Of a DNA stretch of 51,688 nucleotides, positions 35,096-43,088 are shown one piece after another (the stretch's first letter is position 1; each line of letters starts with the position of its first letter). This stretch comes from Microcaldota archaeon (GTDB taxonomy: Archaea > Micrarchaeota > Micrarchaeia > Micrarchaeales > Micrarchaeaceae), in NCBI GenBank assembly GCA_021797495.1, contig JAJZZO010000012.1, positions 1-51,688 of the forward strand. The letters run 5' to 3'. A program made the position numbers and the translations under genes. The notes under the pieces were generated by a model, which saw only the letters and a list, made by a program, of their open reading frames with translations, did not search any database and was not told the DNA's origin.

Positions 35096-35833
35096 ATGAA
35101 AAACACAGACAACGTCAGAAAAGCAGTCGTTATGTGCGGCGGCGAAGGAACCAGATTGAGACCTCTTACTTACGAAACGCCCAAACCCCTGGTTAGGGTC
35201 AATGGCATACCCGTAATCGACAAAGTGGTCGCTGAGCTCGTCAAGAACGGAATAACGGATATCACCATGGCGATAGGCTACAAAGCGGATATGTTTACCA
35301 CGCATTTTGGCGATGGCAGATCGTTTGGCTCCAGCATAAAATACAGCATAGAGGATAAACTGCTTGGTACGGGCGGGGCAGTAAGGAAGGCTTTGGCCGG
35401 AAATATAGCTCTTGAAGATGGTGAGAGCGTATTGGTGGCGAACGGCGATAATATTTTCGACATAGATTTGGAAGCCATGTACGCATTGCACGAGACCAAT
35501 GGCGCTATGGCCACCATAGCGGTAAAAAGCATGGATGACGTAACAGGCTACGGGGTCGTGAGCGTGGAGAACAACCTCATTAAAAATTTCGTGGAAAAAC
35601 CCGATCCGAAAGAGGCTGAAAGCAAGCTGATAAACCTGGGCATCTACCTTTTGAGGGGCGATGCCGTAAAAGCCTTGCCGCAAAAGGAGGTCTTCTCCAT
35701 GGAGAGGGAGTTTTTTGCACCGATGTCAAAAACAGGAAGGCTGTGCGCATTCGTATCGGATCAAATCTGGTATCCCATCGACACCATGGAAAGGTACAAT
35801 AAGGCGTGTGCGGAATGGAAACCTGATTTGTAA
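35096..35833 (+). CDS. Sugar-1-phosphate nucleotidyltransferase
   Basis: A 245-residue enzyme of the glucose-1-phosphate thymidylyl/mannose-1-phosphate guanylyl transferase group. It has VVMCGGEGTRLRPLT with the PKPLV Lys, LGTGGAVRKAL and VLVANGDNIFDID with the metal Asp. It makes an NDP-sugar for glycosylation or polysaccharide. It lacks the C-terminal beta-helix acyltransferase domain of longer homologues. The ATG 35096 follows GGGAG at 35084-35088; the in-frame TTG 35069 is less likely. The N-glycosylated surface protein nearby may use its product. Confidence 0.88.
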   Translation: MKNTDNVRKAVVMCGGEGTRLRPLTYETPKPLVRVNGIPVIDKVVAELVKNGITDITMAIGYKADMFTTHFGDGRSFGSSIKYSIEDKLLGTGGAVRKALAGNIALEDGESVLVANGDNIFDIDLEAMYALHETNGAMATIAVKSMDDVTGYGVVSVENNLIKNFVEKPDPKEAESKLINLGIYLLRGDAVKALPQKEVFSMEREFFAPMSKTGRLCAFVSDQIWYPIDTMERYNKACAEWKPDL

Positions 35834-35857
35834 TGCGGAAGACGTTTCCCGAACCAA

Positions 35858-35882
35858 CAAGCCCTAAGTTATTTTGGGCTTG
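35858..35882. terminator. Hairpin between convergent genes
   Basis: CAAGCCC (35858-35864) and GGGCTTG (35876-35882) form a 7-bp stem with an 11-base loop, 25 bases past the nucleotidyltransferase stop. It sits inside a wider 9-bp inverted repeat, TTTCCCGAA (35845-35853) and TTCGGGAAA (35927-35935). A transcript-end structure is likely because the flanking genes converge. Confidence 0.45.
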
Positions 35883-36010
35883 CTCCGTTTACCGTAAAGT
35901 TATCCGAAACATGTAGCAGCACTGCTTTCGGGAAATCGAAACTTATGACTAACATAAGCTATGCCTGCCAATAACGGCAATCGGGTTGCGGTATTGCTAT
36001 AATTGCCGGA

Positions 36011-37354
36011 TTAGTTGAAACCATGATGCAGATACTGCTGCATATAGAATCCCTGGTGATGATGATGCATGTCCGGTGAATTTAGTTGGTTTAGTTGTTT
36101 AGGCATATGGGGAAACATCGGAGCCACAGGCATTGTAAGGAACGGTAGGTATACCACATTGCCAACCGTACTTCCGCAACCATGTGTGTTTGGCCCATGC
36201 GCACAGCCCCACCAGTTATATGTTGCTTTGAGCGCACCGCTTACGGCGTTGTTGTCTGCTCCCGCATTAGCGTTGTTGAATATATTATTGTATTCGACCC
36301 TTATGCCGTTGCCCATCGAAGAAGCTGCTTGCCCAACCGCAAAGCCCTGATAGCTCTTGGTCATGGTGTTAAATTCTACCGTTATGTTGTTTTGGTTTGC
36401 ATTGTACAGGCATATGGCGCATGCCTTTCCTATCACGTTGCCTGCCATACCTGCATTCTTGACGTAGTTGTCTTTTACCATTATGTTGGAACCGAATGCT
36501 ATCTGCATACCCTGATTCGGGACATTTTCTATCTTGTTTCCTATGAACTTATTGTTTGCATTGCCGCCCTGTGAAAATGCGGTATCGATTATGCCTGCAT
36601 ATGCCGTATTTTCTATCTTATTGAAGGATATGGTGCTATTTTGCAGGTTGTCCAGAAATATGCCTGACTGGGGAAACGCTGTGATGTTGTCTATTAAATT
36701 ATGTGATATGGTGAAATTTTCGCCCAACGGAGCTTTCAGATTTGAATTTCCATGGTACCCTATTGCCTCAACAAAAAGATGGGTGAAACTATTGCGGAGT
36801 ATCTTGACGTTTCCCGCACCCACACCAGGTACTTCTATCCCGGCGCCTATGAAATTAAGCCCTTCTATGGTTATTGAGCCTACCACCCCACTCCCAGCAT
36901 TTGCCGTCATGTTGCTTGTGCCTCCCAGTTGTATTACCGCATCGGTAGCTGACTGCAGGACCATGTGATCCGAAGCTATGAGGAAAACCCCGCTGTTCCT
37001 GTAATTTCGCGTGTTTGATGTTATGGTCAACGGTTTGGTTATTACTGCAGGAAACATGAAAGTATAGTTCCCAGGGGCCATGATTATAACCGAATTGCTT
37101 GGCGCTACAGAAACCGCGTAGACCAATGATGCGCACGGGGATGATATGCTACCGCATCCTGCGGCATCGGTGCCATTGGTTGAAACGTAAATCGTGTTGC
37201 CAGTCGAAGCGCTTAAATTGATGTGTGCGCTTCCGCCCTGGAACTTGAAAGGCACGTGCCCTGCGAAAGCCAATGCACTAAGCATCATTATGCCGACAAT
37301 CGATATCCCAATCACAATCGCAATCCCATACCACGGTTCTTTTTTCAAGTCCAT
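36011..37354 (-). CDS. Secreted right-handed beta-helix protein with His-rich tail
   Basis: A 447-residue protein. Residues 8-32 are a hydrophobic signal or anchor helix. A DUF1565-like opening (NTIYVSTNGTDAAGCGSISSP) leads into parallel beta-helix repeats rich in Asn (FTISHNLIDNI, STISFNKIENT, IMVKDNYVKNA, ITVEFNTMT, IRVEYNNIFNN). The chain ends in Met/His/Gln-rich sequence: SPDMHHHHQGFYMQQYLHHGF. It is likely a cell-surface carbohydrate-binding or -cleaving protein; the tail could bind copper, nickel or zinc. It is divergent from the glycoprotein-like gene with 144 bases between. Confidence 0.78.
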   Translation of the reverse strand: MDLKKEPWYGIAIVIGISIVGIMMLSALAFAGHVPFKFQGGSAHINLSASTGNTIYVSTNGTDAAGCGSISSPCASLVYAVSVAPSNSVIIMAPGNYTFMFPAVITKPLTITSNTRNYRNSGVFLIASDHMVLQSATDAVIQLGGTSNMTANAGSGVVGSITIEGLNFIGAGIEVPGVGAGNVKILRNSFTHLFVEAIGYHGNSNLKAPLGENFTISHNLIDNITAFPQSGIFLDNLQNSTISFNKIENTAYAGIIDTAFSQGGNANNKFIGNKIENVPNQGMQIAFGSNIMVKDNYVKNAGMAGNVIGKACAICLYNANQNNITVEFNTMTKSYQGFAVGQAASSMGNGIRVEYNNIFNNANAGADNNAVSGALKATYNWWGCAHGPNTHGCGSTVGNVVYLPFLTMPVAPMFPHMPKQLNQLNSPDMHHHHQGFYMQQYLHHGFN

Positions 37355-37461
37355 ACAGGCACCTCTTACAGGTATAAGCGTTACATGCTACATTTAAAAC
37401 ATTTTCGGTTTTTGCAGCCTTGTTTAAAAACCCGTTTTCGTGCGACTAATAAATACCTCAC

Positions 37462-37471
37462 TTATTTATAA
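37462..37471 (+). promoter_or_regulatory. TATA-like box of the Asn-rich surface protein gene
   Basis: TTATTTATAA lies 28 bases before the ATG at 37499, the spacing of a leaderless archaeal transcript. ATAAATA at 37449-37455 mirrors TATTTAT at 37463-37469, so the box is part of a 7-bp inverted repeat. Confidence 0.4.
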
Positions 37472-37498
37472 TTTCCCATTGAAACTCCGATTAGGAAA

Positions 37499-38305
37499 AT
37501 GCATAAAATTGAGACCGATGGTTTTTCCGCTGGTACGTCTATGGCATATAAAAAAACAAAGGCAGGCCAGAATCCAAACACATACAAGAATTTAGTGGTT
37601 GTCCTTGGTGTGTTTATAATAGTACTGCTCTTTATAACCGCTTATGAAGCTGTAAGTGGTTCCGACCACATACGGAGCACGCAGAACAGTAGTTCATATA
37701 ACGCTATTTATGCAAAATTCTCAGACCTAAGCCAAAGCTACAACTCCTTAAACTACAGTTATTATGGTATTAAATTGAATTACTCGGAGTTTCAAGAGCA
37801 ATACAATGGCGTAGAACACAACATCTCAAACCCCTATGTAAAGCAGTTTTACAATAATCGTACTTTTAGCGTGCCGGGATATTCATACAATTACGTATTT
37901 TATAACCAGACGAATGGATTCTACAACAATTATACTATTGCAGGTATCTACAATATTACGCTTTACCTGCCATATTTCGGCTATTTGATAATTGCAATAA
38001 ACAACGTTTCTTCTAGCGCAGGTAACGTAGGGATTTGCATATACCCAAATACTACCAGTAATTATATGTCTCCGATAGCTATTAGCACGCCGACGAATGG
38101 TTTCCAGTATAGGGCATTGCAAACGAACTGCTTTTCTCCTAACGCTAATTACGGCGAGAAATTTATGGAGGCCGTACCTTATGGGCCCGTTAGGATCTCT
38201 TTTGAGAATTTGAACCCTTATCCGGTTAATTTCAACACGTCGATAACTTATGTAGGCATTAGGTATTCCCAAAGAACCAACGTAACGTTCAATTACAGCA
38301 ACTGA
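37499..38305 (+). CDS. Membrane-anchored surface protein with 13 N-glycosylation sequons
   Basis: A 268-residue protein with a short cytoplasmic start, one membrane helix at about residues 32-52 and a long external domain rich in Asn, Tyr and Ser. I count 13 N-x-S/T sequons, about one every 16 external residues. The domain has no motif I recognise, only two Cys, and looks beta-rich. Heavy N-glycosylation is typical of surface proteins in acidophilic archaea; use of the sequons is inferred. The family is unknown. Confidence 0.65.
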   Translation: MHKIETDGFSAGTSMAYKKTKAGQNPNTYKNLVVVLGVFIIVLLFITAYEAVSGSDHIRSTQNSSSYNAIYAKFSDLSQSYNSLNYSYYGIKLNYSEFQEQYNGVEHNISNPYVKQFYNNRTFSVPGYSYNYVFYNQTNGFYNNYTIAGIYNITLYLPYFGYLIIAINNVSSSAGNVGICIYPNTTSNYMSPIAISTPTNGFQYRALQTNCFSPNANYGEKFMEAVPYGPVRISFENLNPYPVNFNTSITYVGIRYSQRTNVTFNYSN

Positions 38306-38351
38306 ATTCTTCCGTAGCACAATGCATTGATCTGCATTACGAATTATGCAG

Positions 38352-39371
38352 TCATTCCTTTTTATAAGCTTTCGACAGCTTTTCCAATGCATTTTTTGCA
38401 GCCACCATCTGCTCTTTTGTGCCCATTGCTATGCGAATGCATGGATCCTCGAACCCGGTAAATTCCTCGTGCGTGTTCTTCAGTGTATAGATACCAATCT
38501 TTTCAAGCCCCGCATGGAAATAGTTTCTCTCTTTTTCAGATTTGAAGAGTACCAGAGTGAACGGCGAGTTATGGTCTATCACTTTGAGACCCATGTTGGT
38601 ACAGCCCTTTTCAAAGGAGTTTTTAATGCGCTGCAGAGACGCCATTGATTTGCGGTAATAGCCCATGCTTTTGAATACCGCGATGCCTGCGGCCCTTGCG
38701 GTTCTGTTTACGTTGAATTCCTGGGTAGAATTGCTTAATGCGGATATTAGCTTTGGGTTGGCTATTACGTAGCCGAGCCTTATGCCTTCGGTGGCATACG
38801 CCTTCGAAAATGTTCTTGTCACTATCAGGTTTTTCTGCTTGTCGACCATGTCTGCAACGGATTTGCCGCAGTATTCATAATACGCCTCGTCAACCGCAAC
38901 AATGCCTTTTGCGTTTTTCGCAAAATCCAGTATCTTCTCTCTTGGGATTATGTCGCCGGTGGGGTTGTTCGGGCTGCATACCCATGCAAGTGTTGCCCAA
39001 TCCAGATCTTTTTTTGAAAAATCAATAGAGTATCTCGAATCCCTTATGCTGCCCTTTATTATCCTTATCTCAGAGCTTATGCCCCTTGCTATGCGCTCGA
39101 ATTCCGAATACGTGGGCGCTTTTATCAGAACCCTTTGCCCGAAAAGGTACGTTACAAGTGCTATCGCTTCGTCACACCCGTTTGTCACAAGGACATTTTC
39201 CGGTTTGACATGCGAATAGCCAGCTATCGCTTGTCTGAGTTCAAAATAGCCTTCATACGGATAAAAATTCGCCATGTCTACGGAGTCTTCCATAGCCTTG
39301 CGGACAGCTGGCGAGGGCCTATAGCATGAGCCAGTATAATCCAAGTGTATATCAAATATACTTTGCCCCAT
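38352..39371 (-). CDS. Histidinol-phosphate aminotransferase-like PLP enzyme
   Basis: A 339-residue fold-type I aminotransferase of the HisC group: YPYEGYFELRQAIAGY near the start, VTNGCDEAIALV cofactor phosphate loop, WVCSPNNPTGDIIP, VDEAYYEYCG, and RTFSKAYATEGIRLGY with the PLP Lys. It could be histidinol-phosphate aminotransferase or an aromatic or cobalamin-type (CobD-like) relative; no other histidine genes are in the window. It is a single gene with its start about 180 bases from the next. Confidence 0.82.
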   Translation of the reverse strand: MGQSIFDIHLDYTGSCYRPSPAVRKAMEDSVDMANFYPYEGYFELRQAIAGYSHVKPENVLVTNGCDEAIALVTYLFGQRVLIKAPTYSEFERIARGISSEIRIIKGSIRDSRYSIDFSKKDLDWATLAWVCSPNNPTGDIIPREKILDFAKNAKGIVAVDEAYYEYCGKSVADMVDKQKNLIVTRTFSKAYATEGIRLGYVIANPKLISALSNSTQEFNVNRTARAAGIAVFKSMGYYRKSMASLQRIKNSFEKGCTNMGLKVIDHNSPFTLVLFKSEKERNYFHAGLEKIGIYTLKNTHEEFTGFEDPCIRIAMGTKEQMVAAKNALEKLSKAYKKE

Positions 39372-39509
39372 AAGTCAACTTTCGCCACTAGCCTTGTAAA
39401 GCTACGAAATATGCAACACACATAATTAAAAGACTTGCTTTTGGATAGGGCGGAGCCTATGTGCAGAAAATTTGCAGAGCGCAATATTTACATATAAAAA
39501 ATAAGAAGT

Positions 39510-39531
39510 GTTTGGCATTAAAATGCCAAAC
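39510..39531 (-). terminator. Perfect 10-bp hairpin with T-rich tail
   Basis: GTTTGGCATT (39510-39519) and AATGCCAAAC (39522-39531) pair perfectly with a two-base loop. On the minus strand the hairpin begins 25 bases past the stop of the gene at 39556 and is followed by ACTTCTTATTTTTTATAT, so it looks like a strong transcription terminator. Such stable hairpins are uncommon at archaeal gene ends. Confidence 0.55.
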
Positions 39532-39555
39532 CAAAAACCTCGATTGTTTAGGACT

Positions 39556-39954
39556 TCACATCCTGTACCCTATCATTCCGCCTATGAGAGACAGAATGAA
39601 TCCGGCGAATGCAAAGACGAAGAGGACTGTCCCCAAAGTCATAGCCGTAAAGGTTACGCCTGTGGCAGCTGCAAAATACAGCCCTAGGTTCTTCGTGTGC
39701 TCTCCCGATATTATTTTGGGTTCAGCCAGGTATGTGAAACTGAATACGAAAAGGGATATTGCAGCTATAACCGAAACCCCTGCGAACACTGGAAGCCAGA
39801 ACGAACCTGTTCCGCTGAAGACGACGCTCACTCGCATCGCATTTGCAGCCATTAGGTAAACTAGTACCAAATAGAAAAGGCTGCCTACGAACTCTAGTGC
39901 GAAGACCCCTTCATTGGTCCGCTTGTTGCCTGAATGCATCATATGTCTTGCCAT
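39556..39954 (-). CDS. Membrane protein, three helices
   Basis: A 132-residue hydrophobic protein with helices at about 20-42, 52-76 and 92-122. The N-terminus (RHMMHSGNKRTNEG) is hydrophilic with two His. I do not recognise the family. It is monocistronic, with a TATA-like TTTAAAAT on the minus strand just upstream (39962-39970) and a hairpin terminator behind. Confidence 0.5.
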   Translation of the reverse strand: MARHMMHSGNKRTNEGVFALEFVGSLFYLVLVYLMAANAMRVSVVFSGTGSFWLPVFAGVSVIAAISLFVFSFTYLAEPKIISGEHTKNLGLYFAAATGVTFTAMTLGTVLFVFAFAGFILSLIGGMIGYRM

Positions 39955-40162
39955 ATAAATCTATTTTAAAGTTCTTAGAGGATTTTTAAACCTTTCGGTA
40001 ATCTTCGCGTTTATGTGTTTCACTATTTGAATGGCTAATACCGCCCGATTACGCTTGTAGCTTATTATATTGCCCGTATACCTCTCATTAACACATAAAT
40101 ATATGGAAATAGAATAGGGATTACCAGGATTCGATACGCTTACAAGCTTATGAGATGCAAAC

Positions 40163-40642
40163 ATGCCCAACAAAGAGTTAAAAAACGAAAAAGAGCATAC
40201 GATCAGAGGGATTCTAAGGAAAGATGATAGAACGGCGGACGAACTATTTGGAAAAATTATGAAGATGTATGACGAAATCCTTAAAATCTCAGACCTTGAA
40301 GCTTATGCAAAATATAACAAGAAGATAGCGGCAAATGAAGCAGAATGGTATGACCGCATAGCGGAAAAGCACGAAAGGATAGCACAAAATAACAGGAGAT
40401 TGATGTTTATGAACGGAACGGTAGCGGCTGTCGATGCTTCGCTTGTGGCTTATTCCATTGTTCTAACTTCAGCCGCTAACGAGTTTGTCATCGTGGCGGC
40501 GGCCTCAGTAGGCGTTTTGGCATCGGCTCTGACAGTAGTAACAGCTCATCTGAGCAAATTTAACAAGGCAATTGCTAATCTTAGGAGAAGCGAAGCTGCG
40601 AAGTACAGGCTTGAGTCTCTTCCTGAGACCTCAGAAGAATAG
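40163..40642 (+). CDS. SLATT-like two-helix membrane protein
   Basis: A 159-residue protein: a charged helical N-terminus, a helix EAEWYDRIAEKHERIAQNNRR, two membrane helices at about 80-103 and 107-128, and a final charged helix SKFNKAIANLRRSEAAKYRLE. This order and the short hairpin resemble SLATT/DUF4231 membrane domains, proposed to act as pore-forming effectors in nucleotide-signal conflict systems. I see no SMODS nucleotidyltransferase or SLOG sensor in the same operon. The ATG follows a TATA-like ACATAAATATATGG (40094-40107). The following helical-protein gene is likely its partner. The family call is structural only. Confidence 0.45.
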   Translation: MPNKELKNEKEHTIRGILRKDDRTADELFGKIMKMYDEILKISDLEAYAKYNKKIAANEAEWYDRIAEKHERIAQNNRRLMFMNGTVAAVDASLVAYSIVLTSAANEFVIVAAASVGVLASALTVVTAHLSKFNKAIANLRRSEAAKYRLESLPETSEE

Positions 40643-40682
40643 TCAATAAAATCATACATAGCCAGATTTTGATGTGATCAAT

Positions 40683-41705
40683 ATGGATACGGAAAAAAAG
40701 ATTGTCGAGAATACAACACGTGCTTATTTAAAAAAGACAGCTGAGGACATGGACAAATCGGGAAAGTACATATCGGCTTTTTATCTTTATAAGATGGTCG
40801 GGAACAAAAACAAAGCATACGAGGTACTCGAGAAAGAGGCAGACGTTTTCAAAAGTTTCGGGTTTGACAAAGAGGCGCTTTCGTTAAGGGACATTATCCA
40901 CAACGCTATAAACGACAGGTTATTCGACGATATAAAAATTGCCGGGGTGGAAAAAGAGCTTATCGATGGAGCATGCAGAAATATTTACAATGGCTTTAAT
41001 TCGGCTTCCGAACTATTTGGCAATTCCCCTGCATCGCTAGAATTGGGAAAAACGCTTACGCATGACATGATGCTTATGGAAAACCTTTATGCCCTTGAAG
41101 AAAAATTGTCAGAAGACTGGCCTGCATTATACAGAAACCGCCCAGCAAGCATGGATTACGCAGGGCAATCTTTTATCTCTGCTTCATTCACTTATACAGA
41201 GGTATATCGCTTAATCAAGGAATCCGTGTATGCTTATGATGAATTCATATCAAAAATGGTTTGGGAGAAAATCGATCACATAACCGATTTAGTTGGGAAC
41301 TCCGGCGATTTAGGATTGGACAAGGATAAAATACGCATAGCATTAGAATCCCTTGATTCCAACACGGGCATGCAGGCGCCATTCAGAACTAATTTTTATG
41401 ACGGTCCACATTATGGAACACACCATGAATACAATTACAAAGCGATTGAAAAGATGCTTTCAAACAAGAATTCACCCCTGACCAAAAAGGAATATCTGCG
41501 CAAAACATTGCGCAATGTGGAAGAACTGCTTTTGTACGAAGAGAAGGAAAAAGCCTCAGAGATGCTGAAAATGCTGTCGTCCAGGGCATTGTGGCGGGTA
41601 AACGGCATCGAAGACTATGCATCGTTATACGAAAAGTCTATGACACAAAAGAGCAACAGCAGGCAGGCGAAACTCGATTCTTATATGGGGAAACTGCGGA
41701 AGTAG
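40683..41705 (+). CDS. Hypothetical helical protein, partner of the SLATT-like gene
   Basis: A 340-residue soluble, all-helical protein with no recognised motif. The first 80 residues (TRAYLKKTAEDMDKSGKY, FYLYKMVGNKNKAYEVLEKE) look like TPR- or helical-repeat sequence. The middle has a His/Tyr-rich stretch, FYDGPHYGTHHEYNYK. It starts at ATG 40683 behind GTGATC, 40 bases after the 2TM gene, and is probably cotranscribed. A sensor or regulator of the membrane protein is a guess from the pairing. Confidence 0.5.
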   Translation: MDTEKKIVENTTRAYLKKTAEDMDKSGKYISAFYLYKMVGNKNKAYEVLEKEADVFKSFGFDKEALSLRDIIHNAINDRLFDDIKIAGVEKELIDGACRNIYNGFNSASELFGNSPASLELGKTLTHDMMLMENLYALEEKLSEDWPALYRNRPASMDYAGQSFISASFTYTEVYRLIKESVYAYDEFISKMVWEKIDHITDLVGNSGDLGLDKDKIRIALESLDSNTGMQAPFRTNFYDGPHYGTHHEYNYKAIEKMLSNKNSPLTKKEYLRKTLRNVEELLLYEEKEKASEMLKMLSSRALWRVNGIEDYASLYEKSMTQKSNSRQAKLDSYMGKLRK

Positions 41706-41743
41706 CTGCTCCTGAATTAGGCGGATTAACGAGAATCGAGTAG

Positions 41744-41998
41744 CTACTTATAGATTAGTTTGTATACTGTGAGTATCGCTACTAGGACACCTCCCGCACC
41801 GCTGGATATCATCACAGGCGTTGAATTTATAGCGATACCATATACAAAATACAGCCATAAGCCTATCGTGAGTATAACCAGCCAGTATAACGAAAGGTCC
41901 TTGGTGTGCCTTGTTTTTATGGTCTTGACTGTTTGCGGTATGTAAGCCACAGTAACCAAAATGCTTCCCGTAATGCCTAAGATATATGATATTTCCAT
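41744..41998 (-). CDS. SemiSWEET (MtN3/PQ-loop) small transporter
   Basis: An 84-residue protein with three helices forming one MtN3/PQ-loop half: the conserved SILVTVAYIPQTVKTIKTRHTKDLS segment contains the PQ-loop motif, and LYWLVILTIGLWLYFVYGI follows. Such SemiSWEETs dimerise to carry small sugars. The neighbouring glucosidase/glucose dehydrogenase operon makes a sugar-transport role attractive. It is monocistronic. Confidence 0.85.
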   Translation of the reverse strand: MEISYILGITGSILVTVAYIPQTVKTIKTRHTKDLSLYWLVILTIGLWLYFVYGIAINSTPVMISSGAGGVLVAILTVYKLIYK

Positions 41999-42140
41999 AA
42001 TTTTACCGTCTTGCTCCTAAAAAGTTATTTGCGATGCACTTTTTCCATACGAATATACACAAATATGGCGCACTTAGTTGATTTTTTGGGAAAGACATAA
42101 ATAACTGAAAGCAAAGCATAAGTTTCTGCAGGGTAATTTT

Positions 42141-43082
42141 ATGGTTTCAATAAATGCTAAAATCAAAATAGAAACCAACAGCGATAAGGTTTATTATGCC
42201 TTGAGAAAGGCCTTTTCAGAGATAAGCGAGAACAGGAATGGAAACGCCCTGGCCACTGGTTTCGGTTGCCTGGAGAAAACGTTGAGCGAGGAAATCGGTG
42301 TAGAAAGGGACAACATAAAAATAAGCTACAACGGAAATGCAGTGGCTTTTGAAATGGATACCGAACCTTATTCTGAAATGGATACCGAGCTTTACGAGGT
42401 CAATAAAAGGCGCGAATATGGCGTTTATCACAACTCGAATGAAGAATACACCAAAGCAACCGTTGATGATATTGGAAAACTTTCTGGGATAACTAATTAT
42501 TTTGGGATAAGTGGCGGGCTTACGCAGGTCTTTACGCATCTATCGGCACTCGAAAAGAGAAACCGCATCGAGAATGTCACGTTGTGCGATACGAACCGTA
42601 TGCAGCTTTTATACAACTCCATGCAACTCGTGCGTTATGACGCGATGAACGATTCTATAAACCCCATGTGGCATATAAAAGCCAATGACAGCGTAGAACT
42701 CAGGAAAGCTCTTTTTGAGTACGGCAACAGCTCAATAGGTGGCTTGAGATTTAAACTTATCAATTCTGATTTTGAGAAACTGCTCGATGGCATTAATCCC
42801 GGAAAGAATTTTATCTACAGCTCAAATGCGTATAGGGTATCGTTAGGGACGCGTGCACAGGGAGAGGAACTGCACACAAAAAATTGCTGGAAGGATAATA
42901 AAAGCGGCGAAAGAATCCTTGAAACCCTCAGAAACTCTAGTAGAATAGAGAATGGCAGCACATATATGGCTGCATCTGTGTATTCGAGCAGTACGATTAT
43001 GCTGCGCAAGGAAAGAAATGATATGCGGCTTTATTCGTACTGCTATGGAGAGCCACACCATGACGCATGCGTGCACCAATAG
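42141..43082 (+). CDS. Possible SAM-dependent methyltransferase-like protein
   Basis: A 313-residue soluble protein. Residues 115-240 look like a Rossmann core: TNYFGISGGLTQVFTHLSAL at the motif I position, IENVTLCDTNRMQLLYNSMQ with an acidic strand end like motif II, and LLDGINPGKNFIYSSNAYRVS like motif IV. The Gly-rich loop is not canonical, so cofactor binding is uncertain. The tail is Cys/His-rich (SYCYGEPHHDACVHQ). Codons 71-86 contain a tandem near-copy (EMDTEPYS, EMDTELYE). It converges on the GH15 gene, six bases between. Confidence 0.4.
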   Translation: MVSINAKIKIETNSDKVYYALRKAFSEISENRNGNALATGFGCLEKTLSEEIGVERDNIKISYNGNAVAFEMDTEPYSEMDTELYEVNKRREYGVYHNSNEEYTKATVDDIGKLSGITNYFGISGGLTQVFTHLSALEKRNRIENVTLCDTNRMQLLYNSMQLVRYDAMNDSINPMWHIKANDSVELRKALFEYGNSSIGGLRFKLINSDFEKLLDGINPGKNFIYSSNAYRVSLGTRAQGEELHTKNCWKDNKSGERILETLRNSSRIENGSTYMAASVYSSSTIMLRKERNDMRLYSYCYGEPHHDACVHQ

Positions 43083-43088
43083 GTAAAT

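Noticed and set aside
39961-40173. 70-residue minus-strand frame between the three-helix protein and the SLATT-like gene
   Set aside because: It covers the promoters of both flanking genes and resembles random translation of A/T-rich DNA.
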